A stretch of 64,000 bases of DNA from Pelagibacteraceae bacterium AG-390-L03 (GCA_003279685.1 QCHA01000001.1:1-64000), one strand, 5' to 3'; positions 1-9,258 are shown, counted from the stretch's first letter. The notes: generated by a model from the sequence alone, not told the origin. Translations and numbers: made by a program.

Positions 1-2242
1 CAAAATATTCGATAAAATGTTTCGTGATAAAGGCTTAATTTTATCTGATCATAAGAAAAATAAATTAGATAGAAATTTAAAGGAAATTTATGAGGAGACC
101 CCTGTAATTTCATCATTTATTTCTGAAGATAATAAAATTTATTGCAAAATACCTATGGATGTAAAGTTAAATCTCATAAACGAAAAAGAGATAAAATTAA
201 CAAATTATAAAATTGAACATCATGATCTTGGAAGCATGTTATCTATCTGTGTCAATCAGATAGTAAAAAAAGAGGATGGATACTATTTAGATTTAATCTC
301 TAATATTGTTATACCTTGTAATGAGAAATTATTTAATATTATAAGTCCAAATAATATTGAATTTAATTTAGTTAATGCTGGCCTAGTTTACAAAAAGTTT
401 AATTATATTAACAATGAAAAAACTTTAGTAGATACTTTTAAAAAGATTTATCTTAAACATAATTTAACGAATTTTTATGGACCATTAATTTTTTTAAAAA
501 CCCAATCATTACAAAATAATAATTACGAAGGTTTAGCAAAAGACTATAGATATCAATTAATTTACGGAGTAACTAAATCAGGAATTTTTGATGATAGATT
601 TTATATTTGGGATTCTCATGATCTTGATTTTACAAGAAAAACATTAAACAAAATTGGTCTGACTGATAAATTCTTACAGTACTGTGAGGCTTATTTGAAT
701 CAAGATTATCAGAAAATTATAGAATTTTTTAGAAAATTACTATTAGATAAAAATTCTGTTCTCTTGTTTCTTAAAGAAATTGATATTTTAGATAAATATA
801 TTGAACAAGAAAAATTGAGCAAATACCATGATAATGAAAAATTTGTAACAGGTTTATGTTTGCCAGATAAGTTTATTTCATTAACATTAATTATTTTTTA
901 CAGTGACAATGGTCAATTTTTGCCATCTATAGATAGTACTTCTGGTAAGATTTATAAAACTGAAATTGATTTAGCCTCAATAAAAGAATTTAAAGTTGGT
1001 GGTGTAGAATCTCTTATAGATCAATTTTGGTATCCCTTTACTGAAAATGTATCACCATTTGATTTACACCATGTCTATGAACCTAACACAGTTTTAGCTA
1101 ATCAGTTTGATATACAAGATAGCATGATGCAAGGTGATGAAAGTAAAAGATTATTTGATAACATAAGTTTGGAAGGTGATTTAGATAAGGCAATTAAAAT
1201 GGTCACTGACATTATAGATGAAGCAAATAATAATAAAATTTGGACGATCCCTTATAAGGCAAAAGTTCAAATTCAATTTGGAAATTTCCAATCTTTAGTT
1301 ATTTCAGAGTACAAAAATAAAATACATTTTTTGTTATATAATTCTAATTATTTATCATTTTATGGAAATCTAGATATTGATAAAAAAGAGTGGAATATAG
1401 GAATGCTAGATCATCTACCAGACGATTTTAATGGAGATAGTGATATTAGAATAAGAGTTGCTTTACAATTATTAATTGCAAGTATCATTAGAGATTTTTG
1501 GGTTGTTGAAGTGAGAGAGTCTATATTTGATTATTCTAAAAAAAGAATAAAATTAAAAATTGCTGGTGAAAAAATAATAAAAGAAACAGTTAAATACATC
1601 CCTAGAATAAAATATGTTAGAAAAATGTTAACTCATAATGTTGAAACAGGATTAAATTATACTGAAAGAAGAGCACATTGGGTGGTAGCTCATTTAAGAA
1701 AAATTCAAGGTAAACCCTCTAATACAGCAGTCGCTTTAGCAAAAAATTATAATTTTGAGATAAAGGAAAATTATACATTTGTTAAACCACACGAAAGAGG
1801 AAGTCTTAAAGGTAAAAATGTTATGTATAGAAGTAAATCAGCTTTAAAATTACTTTTTCAGGAAAATATCACAGTTTCTCCTGGTTCAGAAACCCCTGAA
1901 TGGTTTAAATTTGAATTGGATGTTAATAAATGGTTAATAAAAAATAAATTTGAAACTATTCACACAGGTGGTTCTGGTGATGGTGGTAAAGATATAATTG
2001 CAACTAAAATAATTGATAAGGAAATACAAACTTTTCTTTTTGAATGTAAATGTTGGAAAACACCAGTAGGTATTGGCATTGTGAGAAATTTAGTTGGTAC
2101 TTTAACTGATTATCCGCCAGGAACAATTGGAGCAATAATTACAACATCAAATTTTACATCTGATGCAATCGAATACGCTGAAAAAAAAGATATAATGTTG
2201 ATAGATGGTCAACAACTATTGAATCTCAATTTTTTAAATTAG
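1..2242 (+). CDS. Mrr-like restriction endonuclease-domain protein (5' end uncertain)
   Basis: The last ~110 residues look like an Mrr_cat/PD-(D/E)XK nuclease domain: a GGSGDGGKDI block, then FECKCW (the D...ExK metal site) and an ITTSNFTSDAIEYA block before a final ID-GQ-L segment. In Mrr proteins this domain cuts modified or foreign DNA. The upstream ~600 residues match nothing I recognise; a conserved-looking stretch RRAHWVVAHLRK...TFVKPHERG precedes the nuclease part and may be a separate binding domain. The first ATG is at 17, but the frame stays open to base 1 (codons for KIFDK), so the true start may lie outside the window. It could be a solitary defence nuclease or a piece of a larger defence island; no methylase is visible here. 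Confidence 0.6.
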   Translation, partial: KIFDKMFRDKGLILSDHKKNKLDRNLKEIYEETPVISSFISEDNKIYCKIPMDVKLNLINEKEIKLTNYKIEHHDLGSMLSICVNQIVKKEDGYYLDLISNIVIPCNEKLFNIISPNNIEFNLVNAGLVYKKFNYINNEKTLVDTFKKIYLKHNLTNFYGPLIFLKTQSLQNNNYEGLAKDYRYQLIYGVTKSGIFDDRFYIWDSHDLDFTRKTLNKIGLTDKFLQYCEAYLNQDYQKIIEFFRKLLLDKNSVLLFLKEIDILDKYIEQEKLSKYHDNEKFVTGLCLPDKFISLTLIIFYSDNGQFLPSIDSTSGKIYKTEIDLASIKEFKVGGVESLIDQFWYPFTENVSPFDLHHVYEPNTVLANQFDIQDSMMQGDESKRLFDNISLEGDLDKAIKMVTDIIDEANNNKIWTIPYKAKVQIQFGNFQSLVISEYKNKIHFLLYNSNYLSFYGNLDIDKKEWNIGMLDHLPDDFNGDSDIRIRVALQLLIASIIRDFWVVEVRESIFDYSKKRIKLKIAGEKIIKETVKYIPRIKYVRKMLTHNVETGLNYTERRAHWVVAHLRKIQGKPSNTAVALAKNYNFEIKENYTFVKPHERGSLKGKNVMYRSKSALKLLFQENITVSPGSETPEWFKFELDVNKWLIKNKFETIHTGGSGDGGKDIIATKIIDKEIQTFLFECKCWKTPVGIGIVRNLVGTLTDYPPGTIGAIITTSNFTSDAIEYAEKKDIMLIDGQQLLNLNFLN

Positions 2243-2327
2243 GAATTCTGTGGACGTCTCAAGTATGTCCTAAGTTTTGAAGTTTAGACAATTCAATAAT
2301 AAAATATTTTAGCTTTATTGAATATTG

Positions 2328-2370
2328 TTATAGGATTTTATAGGATAACTCGATTTAAACTCGATTTAAA
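2328..2370. repeat. two pairs of short tandem repeats in the 154-bp gap
   Basis: Two adjacent direct repeats lie between the nuclease gene and the next small gene: TTATAGGAT at 2328-2336 and 2338-2346, and CTCGATTTAAA at 2349-2359 and 2360-2370 (exact, 11 bp, head to tail). Paired repeats just upstream of a gene can be operators or slippage products; nothing here tells which. No convincing terminator was seen after the nuclease gene. Confidence 0.6.
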
Positions 2371-2396
2371 AGATATAAAACAATGACTGGACTAGT

Positions 2397-2624
2397 GTGA
2401 ATAAAGAAAACGCAAGTAAACTGTGGAAAATCATACAGGAAGCTGGCGATTATTTGGTAGGTCAACTACCTGATCACTCAAATCATCCTAAAGGCAGAAA
2501 CTCCTATGCTCATGTTGCTATATGTGTGAAAGATCATTTTAATGCTAGTTATAAAGATATTCCTGACGAAAAGTTTGAGGAAGTTGTAAAATATATTGAA
2601 TTTTTAAAACAAAATCCTAATTAG
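2397..2624 (+). CDS. small conserved-looking protein, possibly ORF6C-like fold
   Basis: A 75-residue protein beginning with GTG (MNKENASKLWK). It has a RNSYAHVAICVKDHFNASYKDIPDEKFEEVVKYI core that reminds me of the C-terminal ORF6C-type domain of phage and toxin-linked proteins (pattern R..Y..v...ik..f..sYkdIp...f.e...yi). Function unknown. A five-codon ATG frame (2383-2400) runs into the GTG start and could act as a leader, or the start could differ. Its 3' end overlaps the convergent threonine aldolase gene by 8 bases. The link to the nuclease gene upstream is only by position. Confidence 0.55.
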   Translation: MNKENASKLWKIIQEAGDYLVGQLPDHSNHPKGRNSYAHVAICVKDHFNASYKDIPDEKFEEVVKYIEFLKQNPN

Positions 2625-3669
2625 AATTTTTTAAAGTCTCTAGCAAGCCATCAACGTCTTGTTCTTGAGTGTTCCAAGCAGCAACCAATCTTACAGATTT
2701 ACCATCAAGTTCTTCTTCATTCATTTTATAACCTTCTGAATTTAAATGTTCGATCATTTTTCTTGGAAACTTTGCAAAAACTTCGTTTGCTTCTGTTGGA
2801 TATGAAAGTTTAATATCTGAATAAAGGGCCAATCCATCACTTAATTTTTTTCCCATCTTATTTGCATGCTTTGCATTTCTAAGCCATACATCATTTGAAA
2901 TATAAGCATCTAATTGAGCTGAAACAAAACGCATTTTAGACAATAAGTGCCCTGCTCTTTTCATTAAAAATGCAATATTACCTACTAAATCTTTCTTAAA
3001 AAAAATTATTGCTTCGGCTGCAAGACAACCATTTTTAGTTGCACCAAATGACAATACATCAATACCAGATTTCCAAGTCATCTCAGCAGGAGTTGCATCA
3101 AGAGAAACTAATGCATTAGCAAATCTTGCCCCATCCATGTGCATATTAAGATTATGTTTATGAGCAACATCTGAAATCTCTTTAATTTCATCTAGTTGAT
3201 AAACTTCTCCGGTTTCACAAACTTGTGTGATACTAACTGATGAAGGTTGTGTATGATGAACAATTCCTTTTCCACCAATTGCTTCGTCTAATTCTTTAGC
3301 AGTTATTTTTCCATTAATTCCTTTTAATGTAACTAGTTTTCCGCCTCCTGTATAAAACTCAGGAGCACCACATTCATCTGTATTTATATGAGATAACTTA
3401 TGACAATAAATGTTTCCAAATGATGGTGTCATTGTTGATAGTGCCAAGGCATTAGCTGCAGTGCCTGATGCAGTAGGAAAAACTATCACTTCTTTTTCAA
3501 AAATTTCTGAGAACTTTTCTTGTAATTCAGTAGAAATTTGGTCATTTCCATATGGAGTGCTGTCACCATCATTTGCTTTTATAATTGCGTCCAAAACTTC
3601 TGGACAAGCACCTGCAACATTGTCTGAAGCGAATTTTACCCGCTCCCTTTTTGTTTTAATTTTAGCCAT
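2617..3669 (-). CDS. ltaE: low-specificity L-threonine aldolase
   Basis: PLP enzyme of fold type I splitting L-threonine into glycine and acetaldehyde. Seen: FASDNVAGACPEVLDAI at the N-terminus, the active-site HMDGARFANALV motif, and the Schiff-base lysine in SFGATKNGCLAAEA. I chose MAKIKTKRERVKF at 3669 as start, giving 350 residues, the usual family length; an upstream extension to 3762 in the same frame would run into the amidinotransferase gene and has no family similarity. It is the last gene of the EamA-creatinase-amidinotransferase operon, one base after the preceding stop. In SAR11, which is known to depend on external glycine or serine, such an enzyme is a plausible glycine source. 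Confidence 0.9.
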   Translation of the reverse strand: MAKIKTKRERVKFASDNVAGACPEVLDAIIKANDGDSTPYGNDQISTELQEKFSEIFEKEVIVFPTASGTAANALALSTMTPSFGNIYCHKLSHINTDECGAPEFYTGGGKLVTLKGINGKITAKELDEAIGGKGIVHHTQPSSVSITQVCETGEVYQLDEIKEISDVAHKHNLNMHMDGARFANALVSLDATPAEMTWKSGIDVLSFGATKNGCLAAEAIIFFKKDLVGNIAFLMKRAGHLLSKMRFVSAQLDAYISNDVWLRNAKHANKMGKKLSDGLALYSDIKLSYPTEANEVFAKFPRKMIEHLNSEGYKMNEEELDGKSVRLVAAWNTQEQDVDGLLETLKNSN

Positions 3670-3670
3670 A

Positions 3671-4783
3671 TTATTGTTTTGGAAAGTAATCTTTGAGAGT
3701 TCCTTCTCTATTAACATCAGCCGTACAGCAATGTAAGCCTCCTCCAAATGCATAAGCGTCACGCAATTCTACAGGGATGACTTCCATGCCTAATTTATCT
3801 AATTGCTCTTGCTGATAAACTTCACTTTTTTCAACACAAACAGTTTTAGGATCTAGAACTAGTACATTCATTGATAACCAAGTTGATGAATAACATAAAG
3901 GTGGTGGTTCATTATGAGCAGGTTGTGCGCTATCAACAATTTCCCACCCATTATCTTCAAATAATTTTCTCTGTTCTTTTGGCAATCTTCTTTGAGGGTT
4001 ATTAATTATTAATCCTTCTTTAATTGGAGTAAATGTTGCATCAATATGAATTGGGTATGGATCACCTGGAAAATTAACAGCATGAACTCTGTGTTCTTTA
4101 TAATGTCGTTTTAACCAATCAATTCCTTTTAAATTTGTTGTAAAACCATGCTGAACTACAAGATCTTTACCAAATCTAAGCACATCTGCTGCATCGAATA
4201 AAGGTTCTTCTTCAGTAGTTACAAAAAATTTATCCTCAGTCCATTCTAATCTTTTTTGAATACCAATTTTATCTGATAAATAATCTTTTCTATAATCTTT
4301 GTCTGTAAGTCTTGGTTTTGGTGCTGACTCATGTCTCATATTTGGGTCTTGGTTATAATATTCTTGAAGCAACGGTCTGTAGCAAAGATATTCAAACCAT
4401 CTACAACGGTAACTCATTGTAGCCTCTAAAATTTCATTTCCTACTGTAAGCAAAACATCTCTTGGAGGCATACAACCAAACATCGTCTCAGCTTCCCAGT
4501 CTGGTGTTGAAGTTTTTTGATTAAAATCAATTGGAGAAGGACGATCTACTTTAACTCCTCGTTTAATAAGCATATTTGAAAAATCATCTAGTAGTTGGTT
4601 TGCTTTATCGACAGTGTCTTTAATTCTTGGGCCAAACTGACCCCGCATATCACTATCTTCAGGAACTTTAGCATCAAGTGCTGGTTCAGGAGCTGGTATG
4701 CAAGTTCCATCTGCTCTTCCAACAATCACATGCTTTAATGGATCCCATTCATTCCAGCTATTTACGATAGTTTTATCAGTCAT
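3671..4783 (-). CDS. glycine amidinotransferase (AGAT family)
   Basis: Transfers the amidino group of arginine to an acceptor amine, classically glycine, giving ornithine and guanidinoacetate. The 370-residue protein keeps the catalytic set of human AGAT: the Asp in FDAAD (residues 197-200), His246 in PIHIDATF and the nucleophile Cys352 in GGGLHCCTADVNREG. It begins VNSWNEWDPLKHVIVGRADG as the family does. It lies 8 bases after the creatinase-like gene and 1 base before threonine aldolase. No guanidinoacetate methyltransferase is present in the window, so creatine synthesis is not implied. The acceptor could be glycine or another amine; the reverse reaction on imported guanidinoacetate is also possible. 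Confidence 0.88.
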   Translation of the reverse strand: MTDKTIVNSWNEWDPLKHVIVGRADGTCIPAPEPALDAKVPEDSDMRGQFGPRIKDTVDKANQLLDDFSNMLIKRGVKVDRPSPIDFNQKTSTPDWEAETMFGCMPPRDVLLTVGNEILEATMSYRCRWFEYLCYRPLLQEYYNQDPNMRHESAPKPRLTDKDYRKDYLSDKIGIQKRLEWTEDKFFVTTEEEPLFDAADVLRFGKDLVVQHGFTTNLKGIDWLKRHYKEHRVHAVNFPGDPYPIHIDATFTPIKEGLIINNPQRRLPKEQRKLFEDNGWEIVDSAQPAHNEPPPLCYSSTWLSMNVLVLDPKTVCVEKSEVYQQEQLDKLGMEVIPVELRDAYAFGGGLHCCTADVNREGTLKDYFPKQ

Positions 4784-4791
4784 AAAATATA

Positions 4792-6009
4792 TCAGTTTTT
4801 TATTATATTATGCTCAGGCCCGAAAGGAAATTTTGTAATATTCTCTGCACTATCTTTACCAATCAACAATATATCGTGCTCTCTATATCCCCCTGCTCCA
4901 GGATTTCCTTCTGGAATCATAATCATTGGCTCCATTGAGACCACCATATTTTCTTCAAGGACTGTATCAATATCCTCTCTAAGTTCTAGTCCAGCTTCTC
5001 TTCCATAAAAATGTGAAAGAACTCCAAACGAATGTCCATATCCGAATGTTCGATATTGTAAGTAACCAAGTTCAGCAAATAATTCATTAAGTTCATGGCA
5101 AATATCAGAACATTTAATACCTGGCTTAATTAATTCTAATCCACGTTTGTGGACTTTGACATTTGCTTCCCAGGCTTTAAGGCTTTCGTCATCAGCATGA
5201 TCTAAAAATAATGTTCTTTCTAAAGCTGTATAATATCCAGAAATCATTGGAAAAGTATTTAAAGATAAAATATCTCCTTTAATTAACTTTCTATTAGTTT
5301 TTGGATTATGAGCTCCATCTGTATTAAGACCAGACTGAAACCAAACCCAAGTATCCATATATTCAGCATCAGGATAAGTTTTAACAATTTCTCGTTCCAT
5401 ACAATCACGTCCGGCTATAGCAATCTCAATTTCAGTATTTCCTTCTTTGATATTTTTAACAATTTCTTCACCCCCTAAATCAGCAATTCTTGCTCCATTT
5501 TTAATAATTTCAATTTCCTCATTAGATTTAATCATTCTAAGTTCCATTAAATTTTTTGAGACATCGCTAAAAACAGAAAAAACAAAAATAGATCCTATTT
5601 TCTCTCTCATATCTAAGGTGACATGATCATTTTCAAGTCCAATTGTTTTTGGGGGATCATCTCTACCAATAATTGAAACTATAGCTTTTAGAAAATTGTC
5701 TCTTTTCCAATCCGTATAAATTACATTCTCACAATGAGATCTTCTCCAAGGTTGACTTGAATCAATATTGGCTGAAATTGTTGAAATCTTATTTTTAGTA
5801 ACAACACAACCATAAGGTCTACCAAACGAACAATAAATAAACCCTGTATAATAAGCAATATTATGCATTGATGTTAAAATGACCATATCAAGATTGTTCT
5901 TATCCATTATTTTTCTTAGATTATTTACTCTCCTATCGTATTCTGAATTTGAAAAAGGAAGCTTAACCTTCTCTCCATTTTTTAGTGAAAAAAAATCTGG
6001 TCTTTCCAT
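4792..6009 (-). CDS. creatinase-like M24 amidinohydrolase
   Basis: Strong match by eye to creatinase (creatine + water to sarcosine + urea): the NIAYYTGFIYCSFGRPYG, ISANIDSSQPWRR and VIYTDWKRDN blocks, catalytic-type His234 in NTDGAHNP (His232 in the Pseudomonas putida enzyme), GYYTALERTLFLDH, QYRTFGYGHSFGVLSH and GREAGLELREDIDTVLE. Length 405 against 403 for the Pseudomonas enzyme. Other M24 members are aminopeptidases or prolidases, but the metal-site pattern here is the creatinase type. Because it sits directly before an amidinotransferase that makes guanidinoacetate, the substrate may be guanidinoacetate instead of creatine. The urea product links to the urease operon at 55-59 kb. Confidence 0.85.
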   Translation of the reverse strand: MERPDFFSLKNGEKVKLPFSNSEYDRRVNNLRKIMDKNNLDMVILTSMHNIAYYTGFIYCSFGRPYGCVVTKNKISTISANIDSSQPWRRSHCENVIYTDWKRDNFLKAIVSIIGRDDPPKTIGLENDHVTLDMREKIGSIFVFSVFSDVSKNLMELRMIKSNEEIEIIKNGARIADLGGEEIVKNIKEGNTEIEIAIAGRDCMEREIVKTYPDAEYMDTWVWFQSGLNTDGAHNPKTNRKLIKGDILSLNTFPMISGYYTALERTLFLDHADDESLKAWEANVKVHKRGLELIKPGIKCSDICHELNELFAELGYLQYRTFGYGHSFGVLSHFYGREAGLELREDIDTVLEENMVVSMEPMIMIPEGNPGAGGYREHDILLIGKDSAENITKFPFGPEHNIIKN

Positions 6010-6013
6010 AAAA

Positions 6014-6919
6014 TTAATTTAATCCAATATATCTTTTATTCCATCTCATTACTAAACTGTAGTAGGTAAGGGATATAAAAAGAAAAAAACCACCAATAAT
6101 AGTATTTGTTGTTGGTATCTCATTAATACCAAATAAAGGTAACCAAACCCAAAAAATTCCACCAATTACCTCGGTCAAAGATAGTAATGTTAATTCAGCA
6201 GCTGGAATAGCTTTTGAACCGATTGAGTACAAAATTAATCCCAAACAAACTAATGTTCCATGTAAAGAAAATAATGAACTGTTGTAGCTTGTTGAAAAGA
6301 AATTTAAATCTTTATAAAAAATCATTATAGTTGCAAAAACTACACAGAACAAACCAGCGAATGCAGTTGTTGTAAACTTTGGTGTATCTTTACGCCATCT
6401 AAGTGATACAGAAAAAACTGCAAAACCAACAGATGAAGTCATACCAAAGACAAATCCAATTAAAGAAGTTTCCGAGTTGTTACCCACCGCCATTATTCCT
6501 ATACCAACAGTCGCAATAATTATTGATATCCAAACATTTAAAGAAATTTTTTCTCTTAAAAATAAAAAAGCCAATAATGCAGTAAAAAATGGCATAGCTG
6601 CTAAACATAATAAAGTAATAGCAGCACTAGTATTAGTAATAGAAAACATAAAAGAAATCATTGCAACACCTAAGCCTGACCCTCCTATTAAGCCAGATAA
6701 ACCAATCTTAAAATAATTTTTGTAAAAATTCTTTCCTTCTTCAAAAAACAAATATAAATTTAAAAGAATAAATATTGTAAGGCCTCTCCCAAAAATATAC
6801 TGCCAAGGAATTAATTGAGGATCATTCATATATCTAACAACCAAAGGACCAAAGGACCATACTAGGCCAGCAAATAATACTACTGGTACCGCTATTCTAG
6901 GATTTTTAAGCTCAATCAT
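6014..6919 (-). CDS. EamA-family (DMT) transporter
   Basis: A 301-residue membrane protein with about ten hydrophobic segments and the two-EamA-repeat layout (GLVWSFGPLVVRYM near the start, ALLAFLFLREKISLNVW closing the first half, LLSLTEVIGGIFWVWL in the second). EamA proteins move amino acids and other small metabolites. As the first gene of the operon with creatinase, amidinotransferase and threonine aldolase (spacing 4 bases to the next gene), it is the likely importer or exporter for a guanidino compound or a related amino acid; substrate not readable from sequence. Confidence 0.8.
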   Translation of the reverse strand: MIELKNPRIAVPVVLFAGLVWSFGPLVVRYMNDPQLIPWQYIFGRGLTIFILLNLYLFFEEGKNFYKNYFKIGLSGLIGGSGLGVAMISFMFSITNTSAAITLLCLAAMPFFTALLAFLFLREKISLNVWISIIIATVGIGIMAVGNNSETSLIGFVFGMTSSVGFAVFSVSLRWRKDTPKFTTTAFAGLFCVVFATIMIFYKDLNFFSTSYNSSLFSLHGTLVCLGLILYSIGSKAIPAAELTLLSLTEVIGGIFWVWLPLFGINEIPTTNTIIGGFFLFISLTYYSLVMRWNKRYIGLN

Positions 6920-6970
6920 ATCCAGATGTTTAATTGTAAATAGTTTTAACTACAACAAAAATGAGATGTA

Positions 6971-8215
6971 TTAGATTAAAGATTGATTAATATGATTTGG
7001 AAAAAAACAATCAACAATCTGACCTTTTTTAAACTTAGATTTACCAGCTGGTAATAGCGTCCAAATATTTGATTTAACAAATGATTTAATTCTAAAAGAC
7101 TCTTGTCCTTTTAAAATTTCAACTTGGATTTTTCCATTTTTAGTTGTGTTTAATTTACTCTTAGCAAATCTTGTAAAATTCTTCTTTTTAATAAAATCAT
7201 TTTTTAAAATAGCCTTAACTGGTTTTTCCTCACTAATACCCATCACATTAGCAATATAAGGATAAACAAAAAATCTAAAACAGGCTGCTGAGGACATTGG
7301 ATTTCCTGGTAAGCCAAAAATTACTTTTTGTTTGTTTTTAATCTTTGCAAACAAAACTGGCTTGCCTGGTCTAATTGCTACACTTTTAAAATAATTAGAT
7401 AATTTAAATTTTTTAATAACGTTCGGAACAAAATCAAATTTACCCGCAGAAACAGCTCCCGATGTAATAATAATATCTGTTTTAGAATTCATCATTTTAG
7501 ATATTTTTGATCTAAATATATTCTCATGATTATCTTTTAAAATTCCACCATCTTTAAAATTGAATAAAAGATTTTCATTTAAATTATTGATGTAGTGACT
7601 ATTTGAATTTCTAACTTTCCAACTAGGGACATTGTCACTATTAGATATTTCATTGCCTGTAGAAAAAAAAAGAATATTAATCTTTTTTTTAACAGTAATA
7701 TTTTTAATGCCCAATGTCTTAAAAGCTAAAACATGATTTGGCTGAATGATTGTATTCTTTTTAACAACTATTTCTTTTTCTTTAAAATCAGATCCAGCAA
7801 ATCTAATGTGATTATATTTAGTTATTTTTTTATTTATTAAAATATTTTTCTTATCTGGATAAAAAATAATCTTTTCAATTGGAATAATGGTATCAAAACC
7901 TTTTGGAATGATGCCACCCGTCATGATTTCTACAGTATCATATTTTTTAATTTTCTTTTTGAAGGGCTTATTACCTGCTGCAATTAACCCTATAATCTTA
8001 AATTTCTTTGGAAAATTTTTTTTTATACTTTTAGTGTCATTTGAATTAATAGCATATCCATCAAAAGCAGCGTTATCTTCTGATGGGTAATTAATTTCAG
8101 AATAAACATTTTTTGAGACAACTCTATTTAAAGAATTTATACTTTTAATATCTTCATGTTTAATTTTGATAGTTGCTTTTTTTAAAATTCTTTTTGAATA
8201 TTGATAACTAATCAT
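6971..8215 (-). CDS. moeA: molybdopterin molybdenumtransferase MoeA
   Basis: Inserts molybdate into molybdopterin. The 414-residue protein shows the MoeA hallmarks: NYPSEDNAAFDGYAI, VEIMTGGIIPKGFDTIIPIE, the FFSTGNEI block, IIITSGAVSAGKFDFV and the FGLPGNPMSSAACF motif. It follows mobA by one base on the minus strand and stands divergent to the formate dehydrogenase genes, which need the molybdenum cofactor it makes. Base composition is particularly AI/AT-rich with many Lys and Ile codons, typical of this genome. Confidence 0.93.
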   Translation of the reverse strand: MISYQYSKRILKKATIKIKHEDIKSINSLNRVVSKNVYSEINYPSEDNAAFDGYAINSNDTKSIKKNFPKKFKIIGLIAAGNKPFKKKIKKYDTVEIMTGGIIPKGFDTIIPIEKIIFYPDKKNILINKKITKYNHIRFAGSDFKEKEIVVKKNTIIQPNHVLAFKTLGIKNITVKKKINILFFSTGNEISNSDNVPSWKVRNSNSHYINNLNENLLFNFKDGGILKDNHENIFRSKISKMMNSKTDIIITSGAVSAGKFDFVPNVIKKFKLSNYFKSVAIRPGKPVLFAKIKNKQKVIFGLPGNPMSSAACFRFFVYPYIANVMGISEEKPVKAILKNDFIKKKNFTRFAKSKLNTTKNGKIQVEILKGQESFRIKSFVKSNIWTLLPAGKSKFKKGQIVDCFFPNHINQSLI

Positions 8216-8216
8216 T

Positions 8217-8816
8217 TCACAAATTTTCTATAGCTTTTTTTAAATCTTCTTTAGTATTTATATTAAAGAAAGGATCTTTATTTTCAAACTTCATATTAAT
8301 ATTTTTAACTCCTATGCTATTTGCCCAAACCTCTACTTTTCGCTCTCCTTTATCTAAATCTTCTTCTAATTTATCTATTAAATCTATAGACCATAGACCA
8401 AATATATTATGTCTAGTATTATTTGATTTGATAAAAAAAAGTTTACCTTTTTCCATATTTATTTTATTTAAAAAATCTTTTAATAATTGATTTTTAAAAA
8501 AGGGAGTATCTACAGGAAAAGTTGAAATCCATTGATAATTTTTATTATTTTCTTTTACCCATTTCATTGCAGTCAAAACTCCACCTAATGGTCCTAGGTC
8601 TTTCTTAAAATCTTTAATTAATGAAATCTTTTCAGATTTTTTAAAATTAATTAAGTTGTTAGAAACCAGTAATACTTCATTAAATTCGTCTAAGATTTCA
8701 GACAAAATATAATCAATCAATAATTTATCACCTAATTTAACTTGTGATTTATCTTCACCAAATCTTTGTGACTTTCCGCCTGCTAGTACTACGCCTAAAA
8801 TATTGTTATGCTGCAT
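8217..8816 (-). CDS. mobA: molybdenum cofactor guanylyltransferase MobA
   Basis: Adds GMP to molybdopterin to give the bis-guanylyl cofactor used by formate dehydrogenases of the DMSO-reductase class. Seen: the nucleotidyltransferase start GVVLAGGKSQRFGEDKS, DLGPLGGVLTAM, and FPVDTPFF. 199 residues, normal for MobA. It is the first gene of a mobA-moeA pair and lies 43 bases from the divergent NifU-like gene, so the promoters of the cofactor genes and of the formate dehydrogenase locus must share this short gap. Confidence 0.93.
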   Translation of the reverse strand: MQHNNILGVVLAGGKSQRFGEDKSQVKLGDKLLIDYILSEILDEFNEVLLVSNNLINFKKSEKISLIKDFKKDLGPLGGVLTAMKWVKENNKNYQWISTFPVDTPFFKNQLLKDFLNKINMEKGKLFFIKSNNTRHNIFGLWSIDLIDKLEEDLDKGERKVEVWANSIGVKNINMKFENKDPFFNINTKEDLKKAIENL

Positions 8817-8859
8817 TTATCAAAATATAAAACATTAAAGATTGAATTAAAGAAATATA

Positions 8860-9258
8860 ATGGATTTAAGAATTTTAGAAATAGCGTCCCATACAGAGAA
8901 TAATAAGATTCTTGAAAATTTTACTCATAAGTCAAAAAACAAAAATCCATTATGTGGGGATGTAATGGAAATAAGCTTAATAGTAAAAAATGATGTAATT
9001 GAAGATATGGGATATCAATGTAAATCATGTGTTTATTGCCAAGCATCAGTCAGTTTACTTTCTAGAAAAATAAAGAATAAAAAGATTAATGAAATAAGGG
9101 ATTTTGTAACTAATGGTGAAAAATTATTTGAAGATGTTAAGGTAACCATGGAAAAACATTGGAAAGATTTTAAAATAATTTTAGATAAAAAAAATCTAGC
9201 TAGAAAAGAATGTTTGTTACTTCCTTTGAGAACTATCTCAAAGGCCTTAAAAATTTAA
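8860..9258 (+). CDS. NifU/IscU-type Fe-S scaffold-like protein
   Basis: 132 residues with the three-cysteine arrangement of IscU/SufU scaffolds: NPLCGD, then CKSCVYCQASVSLLS, and a late Cys in KECLLLPLRT. These bind or pass on nascent Fe-S clusters. It opens the formate dehydrogenase locus and ends one base before the HPP gene, so it may serve assembly of the many clusters in the two dehydrogenase subunits. The general suf/isc system is not in this window. A role specific to formate dehydrogenase is inferred from position only. Confidence 0.75.
   Translation: MDLRILEIASHTENNKILENFTHKSKNKNPLCGDVMEISLIVKNDVIEDMGYQCKSCVYCQASVSLLSRKIKNKKINEIRDFVTNGEKLFEDVKVTMEKHWKDFKIILDKKNLARKECLLLPLRTISKALKI

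Noticed and set aside
3410-3736. Open frame of 108 codons opposite threonine aldolase
   Set aside because: It is antisense to a well-supported gene, has no family-like motif and no separate start context; typical shadow frame.
3670-3762. N-terminal extension of threonine aldolase
   Set aside because: Would overlap the amidinotransferase coding region and adds residues unlike the family; MAKIKTKRERVKF is the natural start.
8854-8861. TATAAT before the NifU-like gene as a -10 box
   Set aside because: It overlaps the start codon itself, so a transcript from it would lack a leader.
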